From Sacculina carcini (lineage: Eukaryota > Arthropoda > Thecostraca > Sacculinidae): DNA of 64,000 bases. Of this stretch, positions 11,102 through 22,800 are shown piece after piece. A program made the translations under genes and the position numbers. The stretch lies in NCBI GenBank assembly GCA_916048095.2, contig OU696570.1:6191518-6255517 (forward strand), written 5' to 3'. The notes under the pieces are model-generated. The model did no database searches and was not told where the DNA came from. It saw only the letters and a list, made by a program, of their open reading frames with translations. Position 1 is the first letter of the stretch, and each line of letters begins with the position of its first letter.

Positions 11102-11675
11102 CGAGATTGAGCGGCACCAGAGGACACAATTGTCGTGCGCTCGCTGTCGTCGTCGACGTTGGCCGCAGTCGACTGGACGGCACGCCGGCTCGACGCAGAC
11201 TGTCAGTGACGCGTCGCTCCAGCCCCGGCAGCCGGCGAGTGGCCGCTCGCTTGGCCGGCACAGCCGGCAGCGGCGTGGTCACGCCGAGCACGCGACTGAC
11301 CAGAGCATCGAGCCGCGTAGAACCCCCGACCACCGCTGTCGCTCTTATCGTTGTTGTCGTCGGCTCAACGGACGACCGCTGCGAGTATGAATAATTGACC
11401 AGCGATGATTGACGGCTGCCGACGGACGATGTGTCAACGGACTGCACGACCGGTGCACAGTCAACCCAGGTAGCGTCGACGTGCACGCGGTCGTCGCGAG
11501 ACATGAGCGCGTCGCAGGCCAGCATCATGAGCAGCAGCGCGACAGTGGTGACGGCCAGCAGACAGCAGACGCCGCGCTTGCTGCGTCGCCGGCACCAGTG
11601 CAGCCGGCCACCAACACAGCCGCTGTCGCCGTGACAATCATACACGTACGCTGACCGACGCGGCGGCGCACGCAT
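11102..11675 (-). CDS. Candidate host first coding exon: type II membrane protein, possibly a beta-1,4-galactosyltransferase-family N-terminus
   Basis: GC-rich, stop-free and compositionally unlike every neighbour. Chosen start: the Met at 11673-11675; an in-frame Met 23 codons upstream (11744) is preceded by repeat-like text. The product has a short N-tail ending in a basic patch (WCRRRSKRG), one strong hydrophobic helix (CCLLAVTTVALLLMMLACDA, about residues 40-59), then a Ser/Thr/Arg-rich stem. The end, LCPLVPLNL, runs into a good splice donor (exon end 11102, GTGAAT after it). A cytosolic tail, signal anchor, stem and a C-P-x-x-P closing motif at an exon end recall Golgi beta-4-galactosyl/GalNAc transferases, whose catalytic exons would lie further along. 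That family call is inference; no second exon was found in the window. Confidence 0.4.
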
Positions 11676-11744
11676 GTTCGACACACATCGGTGTGTGCAG
11701 GCGAACACACTCACAGACAGACAAACATACACACAGGCTGGCAC

Positions 11745-12640
11745 GTAGTTGGCGATTCGTCACATGACTTGCTCGATGTCTACGCTATGAAAGAATACAA
11801 ACACAGAAAAAGTGGCAAAGTTACAGTTGGTGTAACGTCGTAGATAAAACACACCTTTCAGAAACGCGGCACTCATTATTGTGCATCAGTCAATTACGGC
11901 ATTGTTTGCTCCGCTCGAGTGTTAATATTTTTGCTTGCAATTTAAAAAATTTCCTGATATTTTAAAATATAATTTAGTATTCTTGCAGTTTTGAACCAAC
12001 GCTTAGAAGTATGAACAGAACATGCTGAATAGAACAGACCCACATTGAACAGTGTGGAAGACCATGAACCACAAGACGAGTTAAGTTCATAGCAGCTCTG
12101 TGGTTCATGCGTTGATTTCTTGCGTCAAATATTTACAGTTCGAGCCTGACCCGAGTTCATTAATTAAACTGCAATCTACCATGGGTGTCTGACTGTGGAT
12201 GGGCGCACAGTAGGGCGTGTCATACTGTCAACCGACAGGACAACGTAGAAAATAACAATAATATATGACACACGAGAAATAAAATGATACAATTCGAAGT
12301 AAAATAACTGATATTGGGCAGTTACGTTGCATGGCAAAAATACCACAGATACAACGCATGTATGCAAGTGTGAGATTGGTACAAGTATTGACGGCTGTCG
12401 CTTGAAATAGTAGAATATTCAACTGAGAGGATATTGCAAGACTGATTCAGCACAACAACGGCTGGTACACGCCGCTCTGACAGCTATCGAACACAGGAAA
12501 GCACGCAAGTCGCAGTAAAGCACGAGCACAGTACGTGAAAACTATACCATTTACAAGTCAATTTTACAAAAGTGAAAACCAATTTTACAAAAATGAAAAT
12601 CAATTTTACAAAATAGAAAAACAATTTTATAATTGAGGTC
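11745..12640. other. Non-coding DNA with a hairpin and a short tandem repeat
   Basis: No gene seen. A perfect 11-bp inverted repeat, CATGAACCACA (12063-12073) and TGTGGTTCATG (12099-12109), encloses a 25-base loop. From about 12553 to 12645 a ~22-bp unit built on CAATTTTACAAAA repeats about four times with decay. The part next to the candidate exon (11745-11950) could be its 5' flank, but no TATA box or initiator could be defended. Confidence 0.45.
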
Positions 12641-12764
12641 TTCAATTTTATAATCGCACCGTCGTCTTGTTCCTCTGCCCCCTCGCCTTCGTTTCACCAT
12701 TCTTCCAACTCCTCCAGATCTTCAACCTGCTGCTTCTTCATGCTCTTTTTCATCTTTTCCTCTC

Positions 12765-13608
12765 GGTTTCCTTAACATAAGATCTTGTCGAAACAAACTC
12801 ACCTATCTTAACCACCTTCTCTGCTTTCACGTCCTTTCAATACTCTGCCTAGCCGAAACCTGGCTCTTTGAGTCTGATATTCCATCTTTCATGGCTAACC
12901 TTCCTTCTAACTTTTCATTTCTTCACAAATCCCGTTCAGATTATAAATTCTCTGGTGGTGGAGTGGGCTGCATCTTTTCCGAATATCTTCCAATATCTCT
13001 CTTATCTGATCGCATTCCTCCTCCTTCTTTCGAATTTCTTTCTGTCTGTCTTCTCTGTATGTCATCCAGTCGCTCATCTCATAAATTCTGTATTCTCGTT
13101 ATTTACCGGCATAATCACGCCCGGTCTACTCCTCTTTTCTTCTCTGAATTCTCCTCGCTCCTTGACGCTATAGTTTTTTCTTTCTCCAGGCGTTTCATTG
13201 TCCTTGGTGGCTTTAACTTTTGGGTCGACTGTCCTTCTCGCTCCTCCTTCGCATCGACTTTCATCTCTAGTCTCCCCTGTTTTCTCTCCCACTCACACAT
13301 CGGGTCATTCTCTTGATCTAGTCCTTTTCCCTTCTCCAGTTCTTTCTTCTGATGTACCGCCATCCGAAGTCATTGTTCTTCCTCCTGATCCTCTCTTCTC
13401 TGACCACAGTCTTATCCTTACGTCATTGCCGGCGTATAAATCCTCTAATCGACCACCAGCATTCACCCTCTTCAGAAATTTCAGGAGTTTTAATCCTCTT
13501 ACATTTCACAATCTTCTATCTAACCATTTCCCTTTGCATGTTCTTCACAAACTCCCTCCAATTCGTCTCGTCTTCAATTTATCCCTTCTTATACTCCACT
13601 TTGTCTGA
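12765..13608 (+). pseudogene. L2-A endonuclease
   Basis: APE-type nuclease that would nick the target. Seen: CLAETWLF (about 12850), a G-G-G turn (about 12955), and IVLGGFNFWVD (about 13197-13230), where the usual G-D-F-N has Gly in place of the catalytic Asp. The SDHSLI block (about 13400) sits in another frame. Frame change near 13290-13330. Inactive by both the Asp loss and the shift. Confidence 0.75.
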
Positions 13609-13984
13609 TATCAATAACCTAATTTTTCCTCTCTCGTTCCGCTCTCACCGTCCTCGCGTTTCTCCTTGTAGCTGTCCCTCTCTTACTTGTCTTAAGCGCC
13701 GTCTCCGGGCTTTGGAGCGTATCTGGTGACGCACTCGGCTCGCGGATGACTGGTCGGCCTTTTACTCTGCTCGTTCTAACCATATTTCCTCCCTATCCTC
13801 TGCTAGGCAAGCTTACTACTCCTCACGCCTTTCCTCTCTATCTCGCTCTCCCAAAGCCCTCTGGAATATACTCAACTCTCTTTGCGGTCTCCGTCCTACC
13901 TTTGCTAGTTCTTCTCTCACTGCTGACGAACTGTCTTCCTACTTCGTCAACAAAATTGAATCTGAGCAATCTAAAATCCCTCTC

Positions 13985-15555
13985 GTGAATGTCCCTCTCT
14001 CTCGTACTACATCCCACTGCCAGCTCTCGTCTTTTTCTCAACTGGTCCTCTCCGACTTCCTTTCTCTTCTGTCCACATGCAAATTCGTTTCCTCTCATGC
14101 TGATCCCATTAATTTCCGAGTTATTGTACCATCCTTCAACTCCTTGATTCCTTACCTACTTCACCTAGTCAACTCCTCTTTCTTGCACGGTGAATTCTTT
14201 GACGACAAGCACGCCCATGTACATCCTATCCTCAAAAAACCTTCTCTCGATCCTTCTTTATGTAGTAACTATCGTCCTATCTCCCTCCGCTTTTCCTCCG
14301 AACTCCTCGACTCTGCAATTTTCTCTCAGTTATCCCCTTGTGTCAGCAATGCTCTTGATTCTCACCAATCCGGTTTCCGCCCTGGTCATTCTACTGAATC
14401 CCTTCTCATTTCTGTCTCTCAAGGTATTCTTCCCTCCTTCTCTTATCGTCATTCTGTTCTTCTAGTACTACTTGATATGATCTCTGCCTTTGACTTGGTT
14501 GATCATTCTATTCTCATCGATAACCTCCTCCATATCGGTGTCTCGCATTCCGCTCTCTCACTACTTCGTTCTTACTTGCATGGTCGCACTTTTTCTGTTA
14601 AGTTCAATTCCTCCGTTTCTACTGTGCTCCCTCTTAAGTCCGGTGTTCCTCAAGGTTCCATTCTTGGTCCTCTCCTTTTCAATGAGTACATGTCTTCTCT
14701 TTGTCCCATCCTTAGGCGCTATTGCATTCCTTTCCATATTTATGCAGACGATATCCAATTCTATCTCCCTTGCTCTCTCTCCCATCCATCTTGTCTGACG
14801 TACTTTCTGCTATCTCAGCCTGGACCTCCTCACGTCGCCTCCTCTTGAACACTTCTAAATCTGAATTTATCGCTCTTCATACTCCTCGTATTGCTCCTCT
14901 TTTCCTCCCCTTGTCTCTTTCAGTGACTGTTAAAAATATCGATGTTATTTTTTACTCCTCCCTTTCCTTCTCAACCAATATCCTTTCTACTGCTCGCACT
15001 TGTCGCTTGGTTCTTCGCTCGCTTTATCCCATCCGTCCCTGTCTCGATCAGCCCTCTGCAATCAAGCTTATTCATTCTCTTATCTTCTCCAGACTCGACT
15101 ACTGCAGCTCACTCCACATCAGCTGTCCTAATTATTCTTTAAAAATTATTCAGCGCGTAATAAATCAGTCCTGTCGTTTTGTTTTGCATCCTATCTTCTG
15201 TCGCCATACTTCTCCTTTTCTGTTTCAATTCCGTTGGCTTCCTATTAAATCGCGCATTCACTTCAAAATCTGCTGCATAATATTCAAACTCTTACATGCT
15301 CCTAATCAACCTTTATATCTTTCTGATCTGCTCTCTCCCTCTTCTAATCCGACTTCCCGTCATTCTGCTCCTCTATGCTGTCCTCGCGCCCTCAATGAAT
15401 CTGCCTGGTCTTCTAAATCGTTCTCGTTCTACGGTCCTCGATTATATAACTCGCTCCCTTCTCATATCACCTCCTCGCTCACGTATCGATCTTTTACCTC
15501 TTCTCTACGCAAACATCTTGTCGAAATTTCCTTTGATACCGTGACTCATTCCTAG
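13985..15555 (+). pseudogene. L2-A reverse transcriptase
   Basis: RT blocks: NYRPISLRF (about 14265), HQSGFRPGHST (about 14363), VLLDMISAFDLVDH (about 14468), GVPQGSILGPLLF (about 14643) and HIYADDIQFYLP (about 14735). A frameshift near 14770-14805 moves the rest (thumb, LDYCSSLH near 15100, and the C-terminal domain ending near 15555) to another frame. The upstream link 13610-13985 also carries stops. Length and block order fit a CR1/L2 RT. Confidence 0.85.
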
Positions 15556-15800
15556 ACTCCTTTTGCCTCTCTCTGATATGTGTGTGGGCGCGAATGCATG
15601 TATGCTTGTGTTTACCTATGTTTTAGTCAAATTATGTTAATTATGTTTATTGTACTCTGTTATTGTGTTCATCAATCACCCTTCAATTTGTTCTTCTCAT
15701 CGTGTTAATTGTAGCGGTAGTGATATGTTGTTATATTGATCTTCGTTCGGCTGATCGTGATGTCTTGATAGTTCCTCTTGATGTTGTTCCGCGATAACAA

Positions 15801-16469
15801 GTAATATTCACCCAGTCGAAGTTTAATTGTATATTTTCAGCAACCAGTCAATCAACTACCTTACAGCTATTCTTAAATCTTAATTAATTAATGACGGCTT
15901 GCCTGAGTGAGTGGTGAGTCCTACTCGCACGTCACAAGTCAAACTAAACCAAGCCAACCCAGCCACCAAGCACCGCCCAAGCACAACCCAAGCACAGCCC
16001 CTATTCTTAGTAAACCCCGGGTTATATACCTACGAACACATGTCGTTGGCACCATATACCACAAGCAATGTCAGCTGGCCAAACCGCTCGAACTACACAA
16101 CCGGGACACAAGCTATTTCTAAACGCGATCTGACAGTACACAGGCGTGTTGCCTCGAGATGATCAGCCAAGTCAGACTTACAAAAAAGGTTCATAAATTA
16201 CTGTCACACATAATTCACACGTTGCCAAACATATCAGGCGCCGTGTACTACTGGCGTCGCTCTAACACATAAATTAGCCTAACGACAGCTGCACAATCAA
16301 GCCGCGAAAGAACCCGAAAGTAAGCTGAGAAAGAGAGAGAAAAAAAACTGAGTAAACTGACAGATATAAAACTGGTCTGATTATAACTTTGTTATATTAA
16401 TGTGTTTATTGCGTTACTTAAATCATGTAATATTTATTCATCCATGTGTTCTTTTTAGTGTTTCCGTTA
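15801..16469. other. No recognisable gene
   Basis: Mixed AT-rich sequence. A proline- and glutamine-rich open frame at about 15911-16162 looks like chance translation. Nothing else seen. Confidence 0.4.
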
Positions 16470-16573
16470 TAAGTGTTTTAGCTTTGTGCGCTTGTTCATA
16501 CTGTATAGCTGCTGCGCGCCCGTGTATGACAGGCGCTATAACAAATACACTGAACTGAACTGAACTGAGCTGA
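16470..16573 (+). repeat. L2-type LINE 3' end with (CTGAA)n tail
   Basis: Ends in GGCGCTATAACAAATACA followed by four CTGAA-like units. The same block, GCGCTATARCAAATA, closes the L2 copies near 24460 and 61830, there followed by GTT repeats. It is a 3'-terminal signature, possibly of another 5'-truncated copy. Confidence 0.6.
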
Positions 16574-17145
16574 ACCCAAAATAACCACCGCCCGTCCATG
16601 GTCTTTCAGCTTATTCTTATGTAAAAATACCTGTTTGGCGCCAAAAAACAGGTTCTTTCCGTGCTTGTCATCATATTCAGTGTAGACGATATGCTGCGTG
16701 ATGCCATGTTTGTGCTTTTGTATGATTATCTACTTTACCGAGCTTGTTCCATCAAAATTAAGATGATGATTGGTGTTTAAGAGGCGCACCGGCCTGTTGA
16801 ACCACATGCCACCCTGTTCAATGGTAATTAGCCAAGTGTCTGATATCAGTTAATCACAAAATCACAAAATCAGAAAATATCAGAAAATCTTATCATCAGA
16901 ATATCAGAAAATCACAAAGCAACGCTATCAAGCCATATAAAATCCAACCATCCATTTGAAACAACTATTAAATACAGCATACAAATCAACATTCAACAAC
17001 TAAACACACACAGACAATTAGCACATACATACCCTATGAGTCCGTGTTCACTATTCGTCTAAGCGTCGTCGTGCGTCGTAGAGTAACGTTGTTCAGATCA
17101 GATCAGATCAGTGACGAGAGTTTGGCCTTTACAACGGTGTGACGG
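16574..17145. other. No recognisable gene
   Basis: Non-coding; a degenerate (ATCAGAAA)n stretch lies at about 16858-16915 and a triple GATCA repeat at 17097-17110, just before Element 1. Confidence 0.4.
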
Positions 17146-17237
17146 TGTGACAGATAAAACGGGGACATAGATAAAATGGGGACATCGACGCATTTGATAC
17201 ACATTTGACGCATTTGAAGGGATTTTGAAGGCTTTCC
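17146..17237 (+). repeat. Element 1 left TIR
   Basis: Inverted match of 19487-19577 with a few differences. Contains the 17-bp tandem pair and CGACGCATTTGATACA. Confidence 0.75.
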
Positions 17238-17760
17238 CTTCGTACCATGTGCACTGGATGTTATAAGATGTGCTCTTATTAGTGATTCTTGTAGTGCAGT
17301 TGTAGTAACGTAGTTGGGTAGTTGCTAGTTTTTCATTGTAGACATGGGTACCCAGGTATGTATTTTGGATAATTTCATAGGGGACAAATGTATTTTTGGA
17401 GTAAATTTGCTGTTCTTAAATTCGTTGGTGCTTGGTTCGTTAGTGCTTGTGTTTGTTGCTTGTTTGGTTAGTAACCACTCACTGTATTAGTTGTCTGGTT
17501 TGTTAATGAACGATAATTTTTATAGCCGTCTGGTTGGTTAGTGCACACATAAACAGTTCTCGTTGCTGGTGTTTTGTGTTGTAAAAGCGATGACGTGGTT
17601 TAATCTTGAATTTATGATAAAGTAGGTTACGTACTACTTGAAAACTTGTCAAAATTTCAGACAGGCTCCACTCTAGAGGATGTGAGGTGCTATTTACAAA
17701 CCGGAGTATGTCCCTCGTCAATGTCAAGGCAGAGGAAACAAAGTCATCCGGCGCGCGTCC

Positions 17761-18351
17761 ATGTTTCGGTTACATGGTTGGTATAACACGCTTGTTCAAT
17801 TGCAACTAATGATTCAATATTACGCTGATTTTGCTCCGTCGTCTCCTGGAGTTGCTGCGGAACTGGCCGACAGCGCCCAAGACGCCGCACCTTGCGACCA
17901 TGGGCTCCTTTCCACTGTGTCAGTTGATGCCTGCATCGCCAGCCCGTCGTCGGTCTTCACAGCGTGTGACGAACCTGAAGGTGTCACCGAGCCTGCAGTC
18001 AAGCGGCGCCGCATGAATGACGCTAGACGCCCATTGACTCAATGGACGGCTGTGCCGAGCGCGTCGGACCGCATCAACATCAGCGCGACGCTTGCGGACC
18101 CGCACTGCTGGCTCAATGACACAGTCATCGATGCGGCTCAGTCGCTGTTAGCGCGGCAATTCCCGTGGGTGTCTGACCTCCAGTCGACTGTTGTGCTTCA
18201 GGGGTCCAATTATGGCGGATATTGCTCACGAAATTTCCCTTCTGAATTAAATTGGTTTGCTACACTAGGAGACAAGTACAAAAACAAATCAGCAAAAGAT
18301 TACTTCACTAGTTTAGTTCAATCCACTATTTACACGTTTATTATATTATAA
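17761..18351 (+). pseudogene. N-terminal part of a Ulp1/C48-like protease in Element 1
   Basis: 196 codons. Residues 80-95 carry a basic patch (KRRR) that could be a nuclear signal. Residues about 110-145 read WLNDTVIDAAQSLLARQFPW with a following DLQSTV. The pattern W-L-N-D-x2-I-x-A-A-Q...Q-F-P...L-Q is what I associate with the start of Ulp1-like cysteine protease domains found in many invertebrate orphan and transposon proteins. The catalytic His-Asp-Cys part is missing: the frame runs out into AT-rich text at about 18315. So it is a fragment, or one exon of a spliced gene. Upstream 17238-17760 shows no other coding signal. Confidence 0.45.
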
Positions 18352-19235
18352 CTCTGTTATAGTGATATCCAAGTAACATTTTGATTCTTTTGTCGTATTT
18401 TCAGTTTCGGTTAGTTATCTACTTTTCATTTGTTATATTGTCAGTCCTACATTTGTGGATCGTGTGCGGTGCATCACATGCTTGATGCGCTGTTATGTCT
18501 ATAATGAAGACACGTCTGTGAAGAAGACATTGTTGATTATCGAAGCGTTTCCTGAATGTTTGCTGTTTCCTGACAATACATGACTTATTTCCAGCTCGCC
18601 TGAAACTCATAGTTTCACCATGTCTTACTGAATCATACTTTGTTCAGCCACTGGGATAGCTGAGTGTAATGCAGGTGTCCATGTCAACACGTCCCCCTTC
18701 ACACACGCACACATACGCAAACGCTGGCACACGCAGCTGGTCATGGGTCCGTTGGCTGTTGGTGCTCTCAGCCTATACGTTGATCTCCGAATGATACGCG
18801 TATTTTACAGCGTAATTTACAGCGTATAACATTACAGCATATTACAGCGTATTTTACAGCGTAGCTTAATCACCTATTTGAATGATATTCCAAGAAAAAC
18901 AAAATGAGGAAAAATACGAGCAAACAAGAAAAACCACTTCAATAGTTCAGTTCTGTCAAAGGCGTGGTCATAATGGAGGTAATGTATTATCTGTACTCAG
19001 CAACAGCAAGCAGCGCAACAACTCACTCAACATTCACGACTGCTCACGCACACACTCCACTTCAGGATGGACAAACAAGCATATATACAAATCAGACATA
19101 GTCAGACGCAAGCGGGCATACCAATGTAGTCACACACAATGCAAGCGAATTCTACACCGAAGGACAGTTAGCGAATGCACAAGCCTGTAAAGACACGTTT
19201 ACATCAACAAGTTCAATCCACTATTTACACGTTTA
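18315..19235. repeat. 869-bp segment bounded by a 26-bp direct repeat
   Basis: The identical 26-mer beginning AGTTCAATCCACTATTTACA is at 18315-18340 and at 19210-19235. The DNA between (18341-19209) includes a stretch (18520-18690) related to 24690-24860 in Element 2. It may be an insertion with a long target duplication or the scar of an internal duplication. Confidence 0.55.
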
Positions 19236-19486
19236 TATAAACGATAAAAGTCGATTTCAGATTTGAACATTAAACGAAAAATACTCCCAATAGCTAATAT
19301 AAACTCAACACTAGCCCGCACCAAAAAACAAACCCTATAACTTCAATAAATAGCAATAGAGACTTGTCGATGTCCCCATTTTCACCAAGCAACTTGTTTC
19401 TTTACTACAACCGCGCCATACGGTAGACATGCACCAAGTTGGGTGAAAACCTTAAAATTCCTTCAAAATCCTTACACCATACAGTG

Positions 19487-19577
19487 AAAAGCCTTCAAAT
19501 CCCTTCAAATGCGTCAAATTTTGTATCAAATGCGTCGATGTCCCCATTTTATCTATGTCCCCGTTTTATCTGTCACA
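19487..19577 (-). repeat. Element 1 right TIR
   Basis: Inverted partner of 17146-17237. Its last bases TCACAA form part of the target duplication of Element 2. Confidence 0.75.
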
Positions 19578-19578
19578 A

Positions 19579-19817
19579 CGGCCCAAGATGCGACATGGCC
19601 CAAGATGCGACAGCGACGCTTACAACGCGTTTAAGGCATTCAATGCCTTCACCGAATATTTGTTCCTTCACTGAAACTTGTAGGGTCTGTTATTATCTGT
19701 TATGAAATTGCATTTGTTGTTTGAATAGTTTCTTGCTGTCATATTCTGACTTCACATTGATTTAATAAGTCTTATTGGGGCCTTTGTTTACTTAAGTGCT
19801 TATTCTCGTGTGTTGTT
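19579..19817 (+). repeat. Element 2 left TIR (outer part)
   Basis: Inverted match to the outer 239 bp of the right TIR. Split from its inner 61 bp (23791-23851) by the LINE. Confidence 0.8.
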
Positions 19818-19834
19818 GTTGTTGTTGTTGTTCC

Positions 19835-22800
19835 TCAGGTTGTCTGGCCGAGCATCCTCGAGCTCCTGAGGAAAGACACGGCACCGACCGGGTTGTTCCA
19901 CAGGTCACTGATAGATGTAATTTTGTGTTGGCGTCTGAGTTGTGTGTGTGCTGTGCAGTGTTGCATGATGTGTGTGATGGTGTGTGGTGCTGAATTGCAA
20001 TCTGGACAGGTGTCATCGATTGAGTCATTCAACCTTTTCTGATATGACAGAAGGGCAGGATGATGACCGCATCTCAACCTGGCCAGATGCACCTTGTTTT
20101 CGCGTGTGAGTGTGTTTTCTGATTTGTGTATGTCAGGTGGGTGTCTTTGTAGGAGTGTATTGTGTTGTAGTGAGTGTATGGCTTTCCGTGCGATCTCTGT
20201 GTGTATGTGTTTCTTGATTGATGTGCGTGGGGGAGCTGGTGGAAGTGATGTGAAAATTTGTCTGTGGTAAAGTGTGCTTGGTGTTGTTTTTATGTTTCTG
20301 TCTGTGTTGTCTTGTGTTGTGAGGTGATGTAGTGGATGTGCTGTGTTGGTGACTGCTGCTGCGAGTGTTTGTGTGCCTCTCATGTCTAGGTGGTGTGTCA
20401 GTTTGAGTATTTTGGTTTCGTGATGAAGGTGGTCTGCTGGTGTGGTAGCTGTGCATCCTGTTATTGTTCTGAGTGCGGTGTTTTGAAGTGTTTGAAGTGT
20501 GTTTGTGTGGCGTGTTGCGAGATTGCTAGCCCATGCGGGGCTAGCATATTCTATGACGGGTCGGATGTACTGTTTGTATATGGTGGTTGTGGTGTCTTTG
20601 TTGTGTCCGAAAGTTGTGTGAGAGAGTGCTTTCAGTGTGTTGAGGCGTGGAGTGACCTTGGTTTTAATGTTGGTGATGTGCTGTTTGAATGAGAGTTGTG
20701 TGTCGTATGTGACGCCTAGTATTTTTGGTGTGTGCGTGTGTGGGATGATCGTGTTGTTGATGGTGATTTGTGGTGTGTAGTTGTGTTCGGATGTCCAGTT
20801 GGTGATGAGTGTGGCTGTGGATTTGGCAGGTGCAATGTTCAGTTGGTTTGTGCTGAACCATTGTTGTAGTGTGTTGATGTAAGGTTGTAGTGTGTGCACT
20901 GCTGTGTCGGCGTGTCTGTGTGTGCTTGTGATTGTGATGTCGTCTGCATATGATGATATCTGTATGGATGGAGTGTTGGGTGCTGGCATGTCATGTAGGT
21001 ATAGGTTGAATAGTGTTGGTGCTAAAACGGAGCCCTGAGGGACTCCGTTTGTTATGTTGCGTGTGTGAGATGATTGTCCATTGTACCTCACATGGGCGCA
21101 TCTGCCAGCGAGGTAGTTGGCCAACCATCTCTTAGTGTTATTGTGAAGTGTGGTGTCTAGTATTTTGTTTGTGAGATTGTGTCGTGGAACTCTGTCGAAT
21201 GCTTTGCTGATGTCTAGTGTTATGAGTAGTGTTCTGTGTGGTGGTTTTGTTGTGTTTATGTTACCCATCATGGTCTGTGTGAGTTTTGTGAGCAGTGTGG
21301 TTGTGGAGTGCAGTGATCTGAAGCCGTGTTGTGATTGTGATAGTGGGATTTGTGGTGTGATGAGTTTGAGTATGAGGCGTTCTGTGATTTTTGATGGTGT
21401 GCAGAGCAGTGTGATTGGACGATGTGAAGAAGGAAGCGTGGGGTCTGTGCCTTGTTTGTGTAGTGTGATGATGATGCCCGTTTTCCAGATGTGAGGTATT
21501 GTGTTGTGTGAGTAGCTATAGTTGGATATGTTGGTGAGTGTCTGTATGCCTTGTGGTCCAAGATGTTTCAGATGGATGTTACTTATTCCATCTGGACCAC
21601 AGGCTGATGATTGTTTGATGTTGTGTATGATGTGTCGTGTCTGCGCATGTGTGAATGGTGTGTATAGTGGATCTGTGCTGAATGTGTGTTTACGTCTGAT
21701 GATTGTCCTGTCTTTTTGTGTAGGAGTGATATGGCTGATGTGTGAGTAGTGGTTAATGAGTGTGTTTGCTTGTTGTTTATTTGATGGTACAGATGATGTG
21801 TCGGTCGTGATGGCTGCGTGTGTGCGTGTTATATTGCTGTTTGAGAGTGTGATGCTTTTCAGTGTGTTGTATAGTTTTGTGGTGTTTGATCTGTGATCTA
21901 GTGTTTTTATGTAGTTGTGCCAGTTCAGTGATTTTTGTTCATGTATCTTGGTGTTGATTGTGGTGTTGAGTGCGTGTATTTGTTCTGATGTATTGTGTGA
22001 GTGTGGTGTCTGAGAGTGTTTCAGTGTGTCGCGTTGTTTGATGAGTGTGTGTATTTCTTGTGTAAAGTTTGGGTTGTGGTGTTTTCTGTGTCCTTTTGGG
22101 ATGTGTTGTTTGTCTGCCTTGTGTATGATGCTGTTAAATGTTTGGACTGTTTTGTTTATGTCTGTGATGTCTGTTGTGTTGAGTTGCGTAAATGCTAGTT
22201 CCGTGTCGTGTGTGAATTGTGACCAATTGGCTTTTGTGTAATTTGTGTAGGTGCGTCTGGTTGTGTTTGGTGCAGTTCTGATTTTGGTGGTGATGACGAT
22301 TGGAAGGTGGTCTGAGCCAAGCTCTTTGACCACCTTCCAAGTGGTTGTGTGAGTGAGATCCGGTGTGCAAAATGTGATGTCAGGTGATGTCGAATGATAG
22401 TGTGCCTGATGTGTGGTGTGAGTGTGTTGGTGAGTGTTGTTGAGAATGTAGAGGTGTTCTGTTTGTTGTAGTATGTCTGTGCCTCTGTTGGTGAGTGGAT
22501 TGTGTGTGTACCAGGCAGGATCTTTGGCGTTGAAGTCACCGCCCAGTATTGTGTTAGGTGTGTTTGTGAGGTTGCGTATATCTGGTGTGTAGTTGCGAGG
22601 TACTGTTGGTGAAGTTTGTGGTGGAATGTATACGTTGATGATTGAAATGTGTGAGTGTGAGCCAGTGCGTATTTGTATCGATTGTTGTTCTGTTGTGGTG
22701 TCGTTTGGTGGTAGTAGTGTTTGTGTCTGTGTGCTGGTGTTTGTGTAGTTGATAGTACTGTGTATGAGTGTGATGAGGCCACCGCCTCGACCGCTAGTGC

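Larger units (their letters stand above)
12640..15800 (+). mobile_element. CR1/L2-type LINE, decayed (L2-A)
   Basis: Pyrimidine-rich plus-strand coding with endonuclease (about 12765-13600) then RT (13985-15555), the order of an APE-type LINE. It is related to the copy at 60590-61862: both end in PRLYNSLPSHIT followed by a short basic tail. The 3' boundary is not clear; 15556-15800 is likely 3' UTR. Stops and frame changes mark it as dead. Confidence 0.8.
17146..19577 (+). mobile_element. Element 1: ~2.4-kb DNA element with inverted ends and a C48-like protease fragment
   Basis: The ends are inverted copies: TGTGACAGATAAAACGGGGA (17146-17165) pairs with 19558-19577 and the match goes on for about 90 bp. 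Each TIR carries a 17-bp tandem pair built on AGATAAAAYGGGGACAT. Inside lies an ORF with the start of a Ulp1/C48-like domain (17761-18351). No clear target duplication could be fixed, because Element 2 is inserted right at the right end. The superfamily is unknown to me. Probably not autonomous now. Confidence 0.6.

Noticed and set aside
13352..13988. Hydrophobic open frames beside L2-A coding
   Set aside because: Shadow frames of pyrimidine-rich LINE sequence; the RT/endonuclease frames explain the region.
15907..16162. Pro/Gln/Thr-rich open frames
   Set aside because: Low complexity, no start context or partner; not called.
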